Positions 45,680-53,872 of a stretch of DNA of 64,000 nucleotides are shown in pieces. The first letter of the stretch is position 1; each line of letters starts with the position of its first letter. The stretch is from positions 39,624 to 103,623 of the forward strand of contig CABIYF010000009.1 of the NCBI GenBank assembly GCA_902362875.1. The letters run 5' to 3'. A program made the translations under genes and the position numbers. Under the pieces are notes generated by a model. It was not told where the DNA came from, ran no database searches, and worked only from the letters and a program-made list of their open reading frames with translations. Source of the stretch: Eubacteriaceae bacterium. GTDB lineage: Bacteria > Bacillota > Clostridia > Lachnospirales > Lachnospiraceae.

Positions 45680-46432
45680 ATGGATAGTAAAATGAAAGTT
45701 GAAAACCTTGATCTGTATTATGGAAAATTCAAGGCTTTAAAAAATATTAATCTGGATCTTCCGAAAAATGAGATTACAGCATTTATCGGACCATCTGGAT
45801 GTGGTAAATCTACATTATTAAAATCATTAAACAGAATGAATGACCTTGTAGAAGGTTGTAAGATCACAGGAAAAGTGACATTGGACGGAGAAGACATTTA
45901 TGGAGACATGGATGTCAACTTATTAAGAAAACGAGTAGGAATGGTATTTCAGAAACCAAATCCATTTCCAATGAGCATCTATGACAATATCGCATATGGA
46001 CCAAGAACACATGGAATCCGAAGCAAGGCAAAATTAGATGATATCGTAGAGAAATCTTTAAGAAATGCAGCAATCTGGGATGAGTTAAAAGACAGATTAA
46101 AGAAAAGCGCCTTAGGACTTTCTGGAGGTCAGCAGCAGAGACTTTGTATCGCAAGAGCGTTAGCTGTAGAACCAGAAGTTTTATTAATGGATGAACCAAC
46201 ATCAGCACTTGATCCAATTTCTACTTCCAAAATCGAGGATCTTGCGGTAGAATTAAAATCAAAGTATACGATCATCATGGTAACACATAATATGCAGCAG
46301 GCAGTCAGAATTTCTGATAATACAGCATTCTTCCTGTTAGGAGAGATGGTTGAGTATGGAAAATCCGATCAGTTATTTTCTATGCCACAGGATAAGAGAA
46401 CAGAAGACTATATTACAGGAAGGTTTGGGTGA
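45680..46432 (+). CDS. pstB: Phosphate ABC transporter ATPase PstB
   Basis: This 250-residue ATPase has Walker [10 protein letters not shown] (near 35-43), the signature LSGGQQQRL, and Walker [13 protein letters not shown]. The [17 protein letters not shown] stretch is diagnostic for PstB among ABC ATPases. It drives phosphate import through PstCA and also takes part in signalling to PhoR with PhoU. It lies 5 bases after pstA. Confidence 0.97.
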   Translation: MDSKMKVENLDLYYGKFKALKNINLDLPKNEITAFIGPSGCGKSTLLKSLNRMNDLVEGCKITGKVTLDGEDIYGDMDVNLLRKRVGMVFQKPNPFPMSIYDNIAYGPRTHGIRSKAKLDDIVEKSLRNAAIWDELKDRLKKSALGLSGGQQQRLCIARALAVEPEVLLMDEPTSALDPISTSKIEDLAVELKSKYTIIMVTHNMQQAVRISDNTAFFLLGEMVEYGKSDQLFSMPQDKRTEDYITGRFG

Positions 46433-46437
46433 TTTAG

Positions 46438-47091
46438 ATGAGAAATCGATTCGACAGACAGCTGCTTAGATTAAACCAGGAGATGATCGACATGGGTTCT
46501 TTGTGTGAAGAGATGATCACGGCAGCAGCTAAGATCGTTGCAACAAGAGACAAAGAACTGATGGAAGATATTTTTACAATGGAAGAGGAAATCAATCAGA
46601 AGGAGAGGGATATAGAACGTATCTGTATGAAACTTCTGATGCAGCAACAGCCAGTGGCAAGCGATCTGCGTGTCATTTCAGCGGCCATGAAGATGGTATC
46701 TGACATGGAACGAATCGGAGACCAGGCATGTGATATTACAGGAATCGTAAGAAAAGATGCTGAGGTTCTTGAAATCAGAGAGAACACACATCTTGATAAG
46801 ATGGCGAAAGCTACGATCAGTATGGTCAGCAAGAGCGTACAGTCTTTTATCAAACAGAATCTGATGATCGCTCATACAGTGATCGAACAGGATGATACCG
46901 TAGATGAATTATTTAACAAAGTAAAGAAAGAAACGATATCCCTGATTCATGAAGATCCTGAGAAAGGAGAAGAATGCGTAGCCATCGTTATGATCGCCAA
47001 GTATTTTGAGCGAATCGGAGATCATGCAAGTAATATCGCTGAATGGGTCGAATTTGCGATCACTGGGGAATATAAAGGAGGAAGCCTGTGA
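46438..47091 (+). CDS. phoU: Phosphate signalling protein PhoU
   Basis: This 217-residue all-helical protein consists of two PhoU three-helix repeats. The metal-binding helix patterns appear as DMERIGDQACDITGI (about 82-96) and KYFERIGDHASNIAEWV (about 185-201). PhoU couples Pst transport to the PhoR kinase and restrains phosphate uptake when phosphate is plentiful. Its stop overlaps the GTG start of the response regulator by 4 bases. Confidence 0.96.
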   Translation: MRNRFDRQLLRLNQEMIDMGSLCEEMITAAAKIVATRDKELMEDIFTMEEEINQKERDIERICMKLLMQQQPVASDLRVISAAMKMVSDMERIGDQACDITGIVRKDAEVLEIRENTHLDKMAKATISMVSKSVQSFIKQNLMIAHTVIEQDDTVDELFNKVKKETISLIHEDPEKGEECVAIVMIAKYFERIGDHASNIAEWVEFAITGEYKGGSL

Positions 47092-47765
47092 TTTTTGTTG
47101 TAGAAGACGATCCGAATATCAGAGAACTGGTGACATATACCTTACAAAGTACCGGATTTGATGCCTGTGGATTTGAAAATGGATCAGAGTTTTTAAAAGC
47201 TTTAAGTGACGGAGAAAAACCAGAACTGGTATTATTAGATATTATGCTTCCAGGGGAAGACGGAATATCAATTTTAGGAAAACTTCGCAAGAAATCAGCG
47301 ACCAAAGATCTGCCGATCATTATGATGACAGCAAAAGGAACGGAGTATGACAAAGTACTTGGACTTGACAGCGGGGCAGACGATTATATTACAAAACCAT
47401 TTGGAATGATGGAACTTGTATCCAGAGTTAAAGCGGTATTAAGACGATCAAGAAGAGACGAGAAGAAAGATGAGATCATTGTAGGTGATCTTAAGATTTA
47501 TCCAAATAAACATAAAGTAAAATCCTGTGGAAATGAGGTAACACTTACGAACAAAGAATTTAAACTTCTGTGTTTGTTAGTAGAGAGCAAAGGAAATGTA
47601 TTAAACAGAGATCAGCTTCTTACTAATATCTGGGGATATGATTTTGACGGAGAGACAAGAACCGTTGATGTACATATCCGTTCATTACGGCAAAAGCTTG
47701 GCGAATGCGGTAAACTTATTGAGACGGTCAGAGGAATCGGATACCGCATCGGAGGCAATGAATAA
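47088..47765 (+). CDS. phoP: PhoP/PhoB-type response regulator
   Basis: This 225-residue OmpR-family regulator starts at GTG 47088 behind GGAGGAAGCCT. Its receiver domain has the acidic pair EDD, the phosphorylated Asp in LVLLDIMLPGEDG, and Lys in ITKPFG. The C-terminal winged helix (about 130-225) ends VRGIGYRIG. It most probably activates the pst operon through the TTTACA repeats at 42894-42940. Position between phoU and the kinase defines the role. Confidence 0.94.
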   Translation: MIFVVEDDPNIRELVTYTLQSTGFDACGFENGSEFLKALSDGEKPELVLLDIMLPGEDGISILGKLRKKSATKDLPIIMMTAKGTEYDKVLGLDSGADDYITKPFGMMELVSRVKAVLRRSRRDEKKDEIIVGDLKIYPNKHKVKSCGNEVTLTNKEFKLLCLLVESKGNVLNRDQLLTNIWGYDFDGETRTVDVHIRSLRQKLGECGKLIETVRGIGYRIGGNE

Positions 47766-49114
47766 TGAAACGAAAGATATTTAATAATATGGTCTACATC
47801 GCAGTTGTGGCGGTACTGATCACCACAACACTCCTTGGAATGTTTACTTATTACCGTTATATGGAACAGGTAAAATCAGGAATTAAAGATGAGGCGGCCT
47901 ATTTGGCGGCTTCACTTAATTTTGAGGACAAACAAAACCTTGACAAATATAAAGATATTACCGTGACCAGAATTACCAGAGTTGATAAAGATGGAAATGT
48001 TATCTATGACAGCAGCGGTGAAGAAGAATCCATGGGGAATCATAAAAAACGTAAAGAAATAAAAGAAGCTTACAAAAAAGGATACGGGGAAGACACCCGT
48101 ATGTCAAAGACATTAAGAAAGCAGACATATTATTACGCAGTAAAGTTAAAAGACGGTACCATACTTCGAATGAGCCGTGAAACACAGACGATCCTAAAGC
48201 AGATGGAAGATATTATACCGATCATCTTGCTGATGATGGGAGTTGTCACAGTTCTGGCAGTTGCACTGTCAAGAATGTCGACCGATCGTATTGTGGAACC
48301 AATTAACCAGATTGACTTGATACACCCTAAAAAGAACAAAACCTATAGTGAGTTGACGCCATTGCTTGATAAGATTGAAAAACAGAATATGGATATTGAA
48401 CGCCAGATCAAAGAGATCAAAGAAGCAGAGAATATGCGCAAAGAATTTTCTGCCAATGTATCCCATGAATTAAAAACTCCATTGACAACGATTTCCGGAT
48501 ATGCAGAACTTATGAAAGACGGCCTGGTAAAACCAGAAGATATGCCAAGATTTTCAGCTACGATCTACGATGAAGCCAAACGACTGATCTCCATGATCGA
48601 AGGAATCATCAAACTATCCAGACTCGACGAGAACAGAGTCCAGCTCGACTGGGAGAATGTTGACCTTTATGAACTTGCCTTCAGCATCAAAAACGATCTT
48701 GCAAGAAGAAGTCAGGAAGAAGACGTTGCGGTTCATATTCGCGGAATCCACACAAAGATCCGAGGAGTCCAGCAGATTCTTTATGAGATGTTCTTTAATG
48801 TATGCGAAAATGCGATCAAATATAATCACAAAGGCGGAGAAGTCGTATTTACAATCTCCAAGATGAATGATTATCCAGTTGTTATCGTAGAAGACACAGG
48901 AATCGGTATCCCAAAAGAAGATCTTGATCGAATCTTCGAAAGATTCTACAGAGTCGATAAGAGCCATTCCAATCAGAAGAAAGGTTCAGGACTAGGACTT
49001 TCTATTGTGAAACATGGAGCTAAATTCCATAATGCAGAGATGGAAGTTGAGAGTGAACTTGGGAAAGGAACGAAGATTACAATTATATTCCCGAAACAGA
49101 ATTTGGATTTGTAA
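47765..49114 (+). CDS. phoR: PhoR-type membrane sensor histidine kinase
   Basis: This 449-residue kinase has two membrane segments (about 8-28 and 151-170) flanking an outside sensor domain, then the HisKA box FSANVSHELKTPLTTISGYAELM with the phospho-His (about 237), and an ATPase domain with NAIKYN, DTGIGIPKEDLDRIFERFYR and GSGLGLSIVK. It overlaps the regulator gene by one base. It reads phosphate status with the Pst/PhoU complex. Its stop codon TAA (49112-49114) lies inside the arm of palindrome copy 3. Confidence 0.95.
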   Translation: MKRKIFNNMVYIAVVAVLITTTLLGMFTYYRYMEQVKSGIKDEAAYLAASLNFEDKQNLDKYKDITVTRITRVDKDGNVIYDSSGEEESMGNHKKRKEIKEAYKKGYGEDTRMSKTLRKQTYYYAVKLKDGTILRMSRETQTILKQMEDIIPIILLMMGVVTVLAVALSRMSTDRIVEPINQIDLIHPKKNKTYSELTPLLDKIEKQNMDIERQIKEIKEAENMRKEFSANVSHELKTPLTTISGYAELMKDGLVKPEDMPRFSATIYDEAKRLISMIEGIIKLSRLDENRVQLDWENVDLYELAFSIKNDLARRSQEEDVAVHIRGIHTKIRGVQQILYEMFFNVCENAIKYNHKGGEVVFTISKMNDYPVVIVEDTGIGIPKEDLDRIFERFYRVDKSHSNQKKGSGLGLSIVKHGAKFHNAEMEVESELGKGTKITIIFPKQNLDL

Positions 49115-49371
49115 GTCGCTTGGCTCAAGGTTGTTGACGTATAAAAAGAAACAGGAAAATGAATTGTAGGGGTCTGAAAAACGAATTCCACTTAACGGAG
49201 CTTTGACAGGTCGCTTATCCGCTGGCTCTCCATGCGAACTCGCTTCGCTCAAACAGCGCACCGAGCCAGCTGCGAACCTATCAAAGCTCCTATGGAATTC
49301 TACTATTTCAGACCCCTACAATTCATTTTCCTGTTTCTTTTTATACGCTGAAGTCGGATAGGTTTACAAAT
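49107..49371. repeat. Long palindromic element, family A, copy 3
   Basis: A 265-bp palindrome of the same subtype as copy 1: ATTTGTAA/TTACAAAT ends, GTATAAAAAG/CTTTTTATAC, then GAAACAGGAAAATGAATT and its complement, GGAGCTTTGA/TCAAAGCTCC, and a TGGCTC/GAGCCA inner stem. The arm sequences differ from copy 1 on both sides in matching fashion. About 35 bases of the apical stem-loop (TTCAAAG...CTTTGA) are deleted here. The phoR stop codon lies in the left arm. Confidence 0.9.
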
Positions 49372-49390
49372 GAAGGGTGTTTCGGGCGGA

Positions 49391-49600
49391 GGATGTGTAT
49401 GGTGTACTGTATTGGTTGTAAATTAAAGGATTGGTAGACAAAAGATTAAGTTTGAGATGCTATATATAGATATTCCTGAAAGCGGAAGTGTTTTTAAACG
49501 CTTTCAAACAGCTCGACAAATCGGTGTTCATAAGTTCCTTTCATCTTCCGTTAACGAACACAAAAATCATCAACCAATACCGTTCCCCATACACACCCCT
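49391..49600. repeat. B-type palindrome, copy 1
   Basis: The left arm GATGTGTATGGTGTACTG continues TATTGGTTG (to 49418); the right arm CAACCAATACCGTTCCCCAT continues ACACACCCCT (49571-49600), giving about 26 paired positions with a few mismatches. The inside shows AGCTCGACAAATCGGTGTTC and a GTGTTC/GAACAC pair. It is homologous to 55526-55710. A short frame (49457-49666) crosses it but shows no protein-like features. Confidence 0.82.
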
Positions 49601-49644
49601 CTCGAATTCCCCTCATATTGTGGGTTCAGCACTATAACCTTCAG

Positions 49645-49875
49645 GTATATGATAAAAAATAAATAATGGTCTGGAAAAGCAGCATTAGGATTTTGCCGTG
49701 TTTTTGAAAAGTTCGCAGCTCAATTGGGCGATTGTTTGAGCCTCAAAGATTTCTGATTTGAATACCTTTGAAGGCGAGTTATCGCAGGAAATTGAGCGGA
49801 TAAGCGACTTGTCAAAAACACGTGCAAAATTCTCTAGCTGCTTTTCCAGACCATTATTTATTTTTTATCATATAC
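49645..49875. repeat. Long palindromic element, family A, copy 4
   Basis: A 231-bp palindrome in reverse core orientation relative to copies 1-3. The ends are GTATATGATAAAAAATAAAT and its complement, then ATGGTCTGGAAAAGCAGC/GCTGCTTTTCCAGACCAT, GTGTTTTTGA/TCAAAAACAC, and a CAATT/AATTG inner stem. The core has the same TTTGAAGG...CCTCAAAG tip. The downstream flank CAGTTGGCCAA matches the flank of copy 6 and (inverted) copy 2. It lies 38 bases after the stop of the minus-strand glucosaminidase gene. Both neighbours' 3' ends face this region. Confidence 0.9.
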
Positions 49876-49913
49876 AGAAAGACTCCAGTTGGCCAATCTC
49901 ACAAAATCAAAAT

Positions 49914-51281
49914 CTATTTAAATTTCGGTTTATCATAAGTAAACGTAGCACCAGAAGCATAAACAGACCTAAACTGGCTATACATAATATACCCGATCTG
50001 TTTCGCATAAGCAGGATCTGTTGCATATTCATGCCAGAGGTTTGAACTGTTTGGATTATAACGGAATTTATACAATGTGTTCTGATTATGTGTCTGATTA
50101 TGAATGTATTGTTCACTTACATACTGGGCAGCACCATAAATAGCTTTGTCTACGCTTGTCCATTTCTGGTAGTAAGCGTAACTGAATCCGCAAAGCTGAG
50201 GAGCGCTGTCATAGGCTTTGATACCGTATAAGTTATAAACTTTCTGTTTGGAAATCTTTGAAGTAATGTATTTTCCGCTGACAGTTTTAAATCCAGTAAC
50301 CTTTCCTGAACTGTCTTTTACGACAGATTTTCCAGAAATAACGGAAGTTACGGATTTTCCCTGAGATAAAACACTCTGTCCATATCCTGTTTCAAGGATT
50401 GTCTGGCACAGCAGATATACAGGGTCAATGTTATATTTCTTTGCAGCTGCGATCAGAACATTTCCTTTGTTCTTTAATACGCTGCCGGATTTTAATTTGC
50501 TGTTTAATAAATTGTTATAAGCAGTAGCATTTACCGGACGATATGTATTCAAACGCAGGAATTGATAGTTATGTGTCGTATCTTTTGCTGGGTTGACATA
50601 AGTTGTATAAGTAGCTGTAGAGATACTCTTGCCTCCATAAGTTGGATGCTGTTTCTTTTCAGCTGATACATATGCAGATAATGTCTTAGCATAGTTTGTA
50701 TATACGGTTGTAGTTTTCGATGTTGAACCAGTCGCAGCAGGTTTTGACTGAGTTGTAGTTGCAGCAGAACTGCTTGTCAGATAGTTCATGGAAACTCTTC
50801 TGGAAGATGAAGTATATCGATAAGTCATTCCAAGTCCCTGAACGGTTTCTTTGGCAGGCATCAATATGATCGTGCTTCCGGTAGAGTAATATTTTACCTT
50901 GGTAGGTGCAACGCTGAATGTCTTTTTGGCACCATTTAAATAGTATGTACGTTTTCCAGAATAGGCAGTCAGTGTTTTCCTACCATATTTTAATACGATC
51001 TTTCCAGTTTTTGCTGAATAGCTGCGTTTTACTTTAGGTCCCTGTTTTACGAGATAGTAATAATAAGGTACCATATTTGTATTGCTGATCTGGATTCCAG
51101 CGTATTTGCCGGAAAGTTTATTGTTTTTATAATCAAATGTTAATTGTGCTCCGGTATAGTAGCGGGTTTTGCCACCGTAACCGATCTTCAGTGTTGCTGC
51201 ATTCGCATTGTGTACTGGAACAGCAGTTGCTGTACAGCCGACTGTTAAGGCAGCAGCAAGAAGTTTCTTGTAATGCATCAT
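49914..51281 (-). CDS. Secreted N-acetylglucosaminidase (LytG/Acm-like autolysin)
   Basis: This 455-residue protein has a signal peptide ending near AHNANA-A (about 28). An N-terminal region (30-170) with Tyr- and Lys-rich beta repeats resembles a copper-amine-oxidase-N-like or wall-binding module, followed by a Ser/Thr linker. The C-terminal glucosaminidase domain (about 255-455) has the catalytic Glu in TILETGYGQS and YNLYGIKAYDS. It would cut peptidoglycan glycan strands during growth or cell separation. AAAGGAGGATATT precedes ATG 51281; the second Met (51278) is also possible. Confidence 0.88.
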   Translation of the reverse strand: MMHYKKLLAAALTVGCTATAVPVHNANAATLKIGYGGKTRYYTGAQLTFDYKNNKLSGKYAGIQISNTNMVPYYYYLVKQGPKVKRSYSAKTGKIVLKYGRKTLTAYSGKRTYYLNGAKKTFSVAPTKVKYYSTGSTIILMPAKETVQGLGMTYRYTSSSRRVSMNYLTSSSAATTTQSKPAATGSTSKTTTVYTNYAKTLSAYVSAEKKQHPTYGGKSISTATYTTYVNPAKDTTHNYQFLRLNTYRPVNATAYNNLLNSKLKSGSVLKNKGNVLIAAAKKYNIDPVYLLCQTILETGYGQSVLSQGKSVTSVISGKSVVKDSSGKVTGFKTVSGKYITSKISKQKVYNLYGIKAYDSAPQLCGFSYAYYQKWTSVDKAIYGAAQYVSEQYIHNQTHNQNTLYKFRYNPNSSNLWHEYATDPAYAKQIGYIMYSQFRSVYASGATFTYDKPKFK

Positions 51282-51378
51282 AATATCCTCCTTTTATATA
51301 CTTACTAAGAATACCATAAATTTCATGAAAGCTCAATGAAAATGTAATAAAATTGTAACAAAAACCAAATGATACAGA

Positions 51379-51407
51379 TTGACAAAAGAAAAGAACTTTG
51401 CTATTAT
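51379..51407 (+). promoter_or_regulatory. Promoter of the polar amino acid ABC transporter operon
   Basis: TTGACA (51379-51384) and TATTAT (51402-51407) are 17 bases apart. A small leader hairpin AGCAC/GTGCT (51414-51437) follows before AAGGAGCG and ATG 51471. Confidence 0.88.
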
Positions 51408-51470
51408 TAAACAAGCACTTTAGCATGGTAGCGTGCTGATTGAATAAAATGTATGAAGGAGCGATAAATT

Positions 51471-52277
51471 ATGAAAAAGTTTTTAGTCGGGTTATTAACA
51501 GTCGCACTTGCAGCATCTATGCTCGTAGGATGCGGAAAGAAAGAAGAGAAAACAAAGACAGACAACTCATTGAAAGATGTACAGTCTAAGAAAGAATTAG
51601 TTCTTGGACTTGATTCATCATTTCCACCAATGGGATTTACAGATAAGAAAGATAATATTGTAGGATTTGATATCGATCTTGCAAAAGAAGTAACAAAGAG
51701 AATGGGAATCAAATTAAAATTACAGCCAATCAACTGGAATTCCAAAGAACAGGAACTTAATACAGAGAAAGTTGACTGTTTATGGAATGGTGTTACATAC
51801 AGCAAAGACAGAGCAAAAGAAATGTTATGTTCAGAATCTTACATGGACAACCATCAGGTACTGATTGTACCAGCAAACAGTAAGATCAAATCTTTAAAAG
51901 ACATTACAAAAGATACAGAAGTTGGAATTCAGTCAGGATCTACAGCATCTGATGCTGCAGATAGTGTAAAAGAATTAAAGAATTCAAAGATCAAACTGTT
52001 AGCAGACAATGTTCAGATTTTAAATGATTTAGGACACGGATTAGATGCAGCTGTTATGGATGAAGTTGTTGCAAAATACTACACAAAGAAAGATGCTGGT
52101 AAATATAAAGTATTAGAAGACAGTGTAGCAAAAGAAAAATATGTCATTGGATTTAGAAAAGATGATAAAGCACTTTGCAACGAAGTTGTAAAACAGTTAA
52201 AAGCAATGGCAAAAGATGGTACATTAAAGAAGATTAGCGAAAAATGGTTTGATGAAGACATCACAACGATCAAATAA
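51471..52277 (+). CDS. Polar amino acid ABC transporter substrate-binding lipoprotein
   Basis: This 268-residue family 3 solute-binding protein has lipobox SMLVGC, then ELVLGLDSSFPPMGFTDKKDNIVGFDIDLAKEVTKRMG, the typical entry of glutamine/cystine-binding proteins. The ligand cleft motif NWNSKEQELNTEKVD and WNGVTYSKDRAKEMLCSESYM follow. The exact amino acid cannot be read. It is separated from its permease gene by a hairpin (52302-52330) that would reduce expression of the downstream genes, so the binding protein is made in excess. Confidence 0.92.
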   Translation: MKKFLVGLLTVALAASMLVGCGKKEEKTKTDNSLKDVQSKKELVLGLDSSFPPMGFTDKKDNIVGFDIDLAKEVTKRMGIKLKLQPINWNSKEQELNTEKVDCLWNGVTYSKDRAKEMLCSESYMDNHQVLIVPANSKIKSLKDITKDTEVGIQSGSTASDAADSVKELKNSKIKLLADNVQILNDLGHGLDAAVMDEVVAKYYTKKDAGKYKVLEDSVAKEKYVIGFRKDDKALCNEVVKQLKAMAKDGTLKKISEKWFDEDITTIK

Positions 52278-52301
52278 TTAAAGAAATAAATTTTAAGGAA
52301 G

Positions 52302-52330
52302 AAAGGGCTTACGTGCTAAAGCCCTTTTTC
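52302..52330 (+). terminator. Intercistronic attenuator hairpin
   Basis: AAAGGGCTT (52302-52310) pairs with AAGCCCTTT (52319-52327) around an 8-base loop and is followed by TT. It lies between the binding-protein gene and the permease gene, a common way to lower permease/ATPase levels. Confidence 0.8.
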
Positions 52331-52409
52331 CGTTTATAAAGATATTATAAAGGAATAACCCGTCCCTTATAAATATAGATAAAAATAAGTAATATAGGAG
52401 TAGAAAATT

Positions 52410-53066
52410 ATGGATGGAACACAAAGTTTTCCAGAAATCGTAAAGTTATTAATTGAAAATGGTCTGCAATCTACATTGATCTTATTCTTTCTGACTTTGA
52501 TTTTTGGACTGATTCTTGGTATGATAATTGCTAAAGGAAGAATGTCAAAGCTTCTGATCATTCAGATGCCAATTCGATTTTTCCTATTGATCATGAGAGG
52601 AACACCACTGATCCTGCAGTTATATGGATTCTATTTTGGATTATATTATATCGCAGGATTAAGCCTTGATCGTATGACAGCGGCGGTTATTGGTTTTTCT
52701 TTAAATTACGCAGCATATTTTGCTGAGATTTATCGAAGTGGTATTCAGGCAATTCCAAAAGGTCAGTATGAAGCAGCGAAAGTATTAGGATTTAATAAGA
52801 CACAGACATTCTTTAAGATCATTTTACCGCAGGTTGTAAAGATCATCACACCATCGCTTGGAAGTGAGTGTATGACACTGGTTAAGGATACATCCTTAGC
52901 TCATGTTATCGGTGTTATGGAGATTTATGTTGTGGCAACCAACCAGATGGCACGAAGCCGTGGAATGATCTACCTTGTTGTAGCAGGTATTTTCTACCTG
53001 ATCATGAATGCCATTGTATCGAAAGTATTCTCAGTTATTGAGAAAAGAATGAACTATTATCGTTAG
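52410..53066 (+). CDS. Polar amino acid ABC transporter permease
   Basis: This 218-residue protein of the HisM/GlnP type has about five membrane segments, with the early RFFLLIMRGTPLILQLY and the loop EAAKVLGFNKTQTFFKIILPQVVKIITP. It forms the channel, probably as a homodimer, for the amino acid bound by the upstream lipoprotein. The ATPase gene follows 11 bases later. Confidence 0.95.
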   Translation: MDGTQSFPEIVKLLIENGLQSTLILFFLTLIFGLILGMIIAKGRMSKLLIIQMPIRFFLLIMRGTPLILQLYGFYFGLYYIAGLSLDRMTAAVIGFSLNYAAYFAEIYRSGIQAIPKGQYEAAKVLGFNKTQTFFKIILPQVVKIITPSLGSECMTLVKDTSLAHVIGVMEIYVVATNQMARSRGMIYLVVAGIFYLIMNAIVSKVFSVIEKRMNYYR

Positions 53067-53077
53067 GGGGAAAGAAG

Positions 53078-53839
53078 ATGAGTATTTTATCCGTTAAAAA
53101 CTTAGAGAAGAAATTCGGAGATCTTACCGTATTGAAAGATATTTCCTTCGACATCAATGACGGCGAGATCATTTCGATCATTGGATCATCAGGATCAGGA
53201 AAATCAACATTATTGCGTTGTATGAATCAGTTAGAGACGATCACATCTGGAACGATCACGATTGATGGAAAGACACTGGTTGAGACAAAGAATGGATCAC
53301 CAGTCTATGCAGGCAAAGATGTTTTGAAAGAAATTTTAATGGAAACGGGATTTGTATTTCAGAACTTTAATCTGTTTCCACACTATAGTGTTTTAAGAAA
53401 TGTAATGGAAGCCCCTGTATGTGTTGCAGGAGTTCCTAAGAAACAGGCAGAAGAAAAGGCAATGGAGCTGTTAAAGAAATTAGGTCTTGATACAAAGGCA
53501 GATGCTTATCCATGTGAATTATCTGGTGGACAGTCACAGCGTGTATCTATCGCAAGAGCATTAGCCTTAGAACCAAAGATCCTTTTCTTTGATGAACCAA
53601 CTTCTGCGCTTGATCCGGAGCTTACCGGAGAAGTTTTAAAAGTTATCAAATCACTGACAGATCTTCACATTACAATGGTGATCGTCACACATGAGATGGC
53701 TTTTGCAAAAGAAATTTCAGACAGGATCATCTTTATGGATAAAGGAGTCATTGTTGAAGATGCATCTCCAGATGAGGTATTTAGTTCTGATAATGAAAGA
53801 ACAAGAGAATTCCTTGGAAAATACCATGATGTAAACTAG
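53078..53839 (+). CDS. Polar amino acid ABC transporter ATPase
   Basis: This 253-residue ATPase of the GlnQ/HisP family has Walker A GSSGSGKST (near 37-45), the signature LSGGQSQRV and Walker [20 protein letters not shown]. The FNLFPHYSVLRNVMEAP stretch is typical of polar amino acid importers. A small insertion around 65-85 (LVETKNGSPVYAGKDVLKEIL) precedes the Q-loop. Last gene of the three-gene operon, 33 bases before the citrate synthase start. Confidence 0.95.
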   Translation: MSILSVKNLEKKFGDLTVLKDISFDINDGEIISIIGSSGSGKSTLLRCMNQLETITSGTITIDGKTLVETKNGSPVYAGKDVLKEILMETGFVFQNFNLFPHYSVLRNVMEAPVCVAGVPKKQAEEKAMELLKKLGLDTKADAYPCELSGGQSQRVSIARALALEPKILFFDEPTSALDPELTGEVLKVIKSLTDLHITMVIVTHEMAFAKEISDRIIFMDKGVIVEDASPDEVFSSDNERTREFLGKYHDVN

Positions 53840-53872
53840 AAACGATAGCAATTGCTAGGAGGGAGAAAAACG

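Noticed and set aside
49457..50045. Two small plus-strand frames in the repeat region after phoR
   Set aside because: They run across B and A palindromes, are not matched by an intact frame in the homologous module at 55 kb, and lack ribosome sites.
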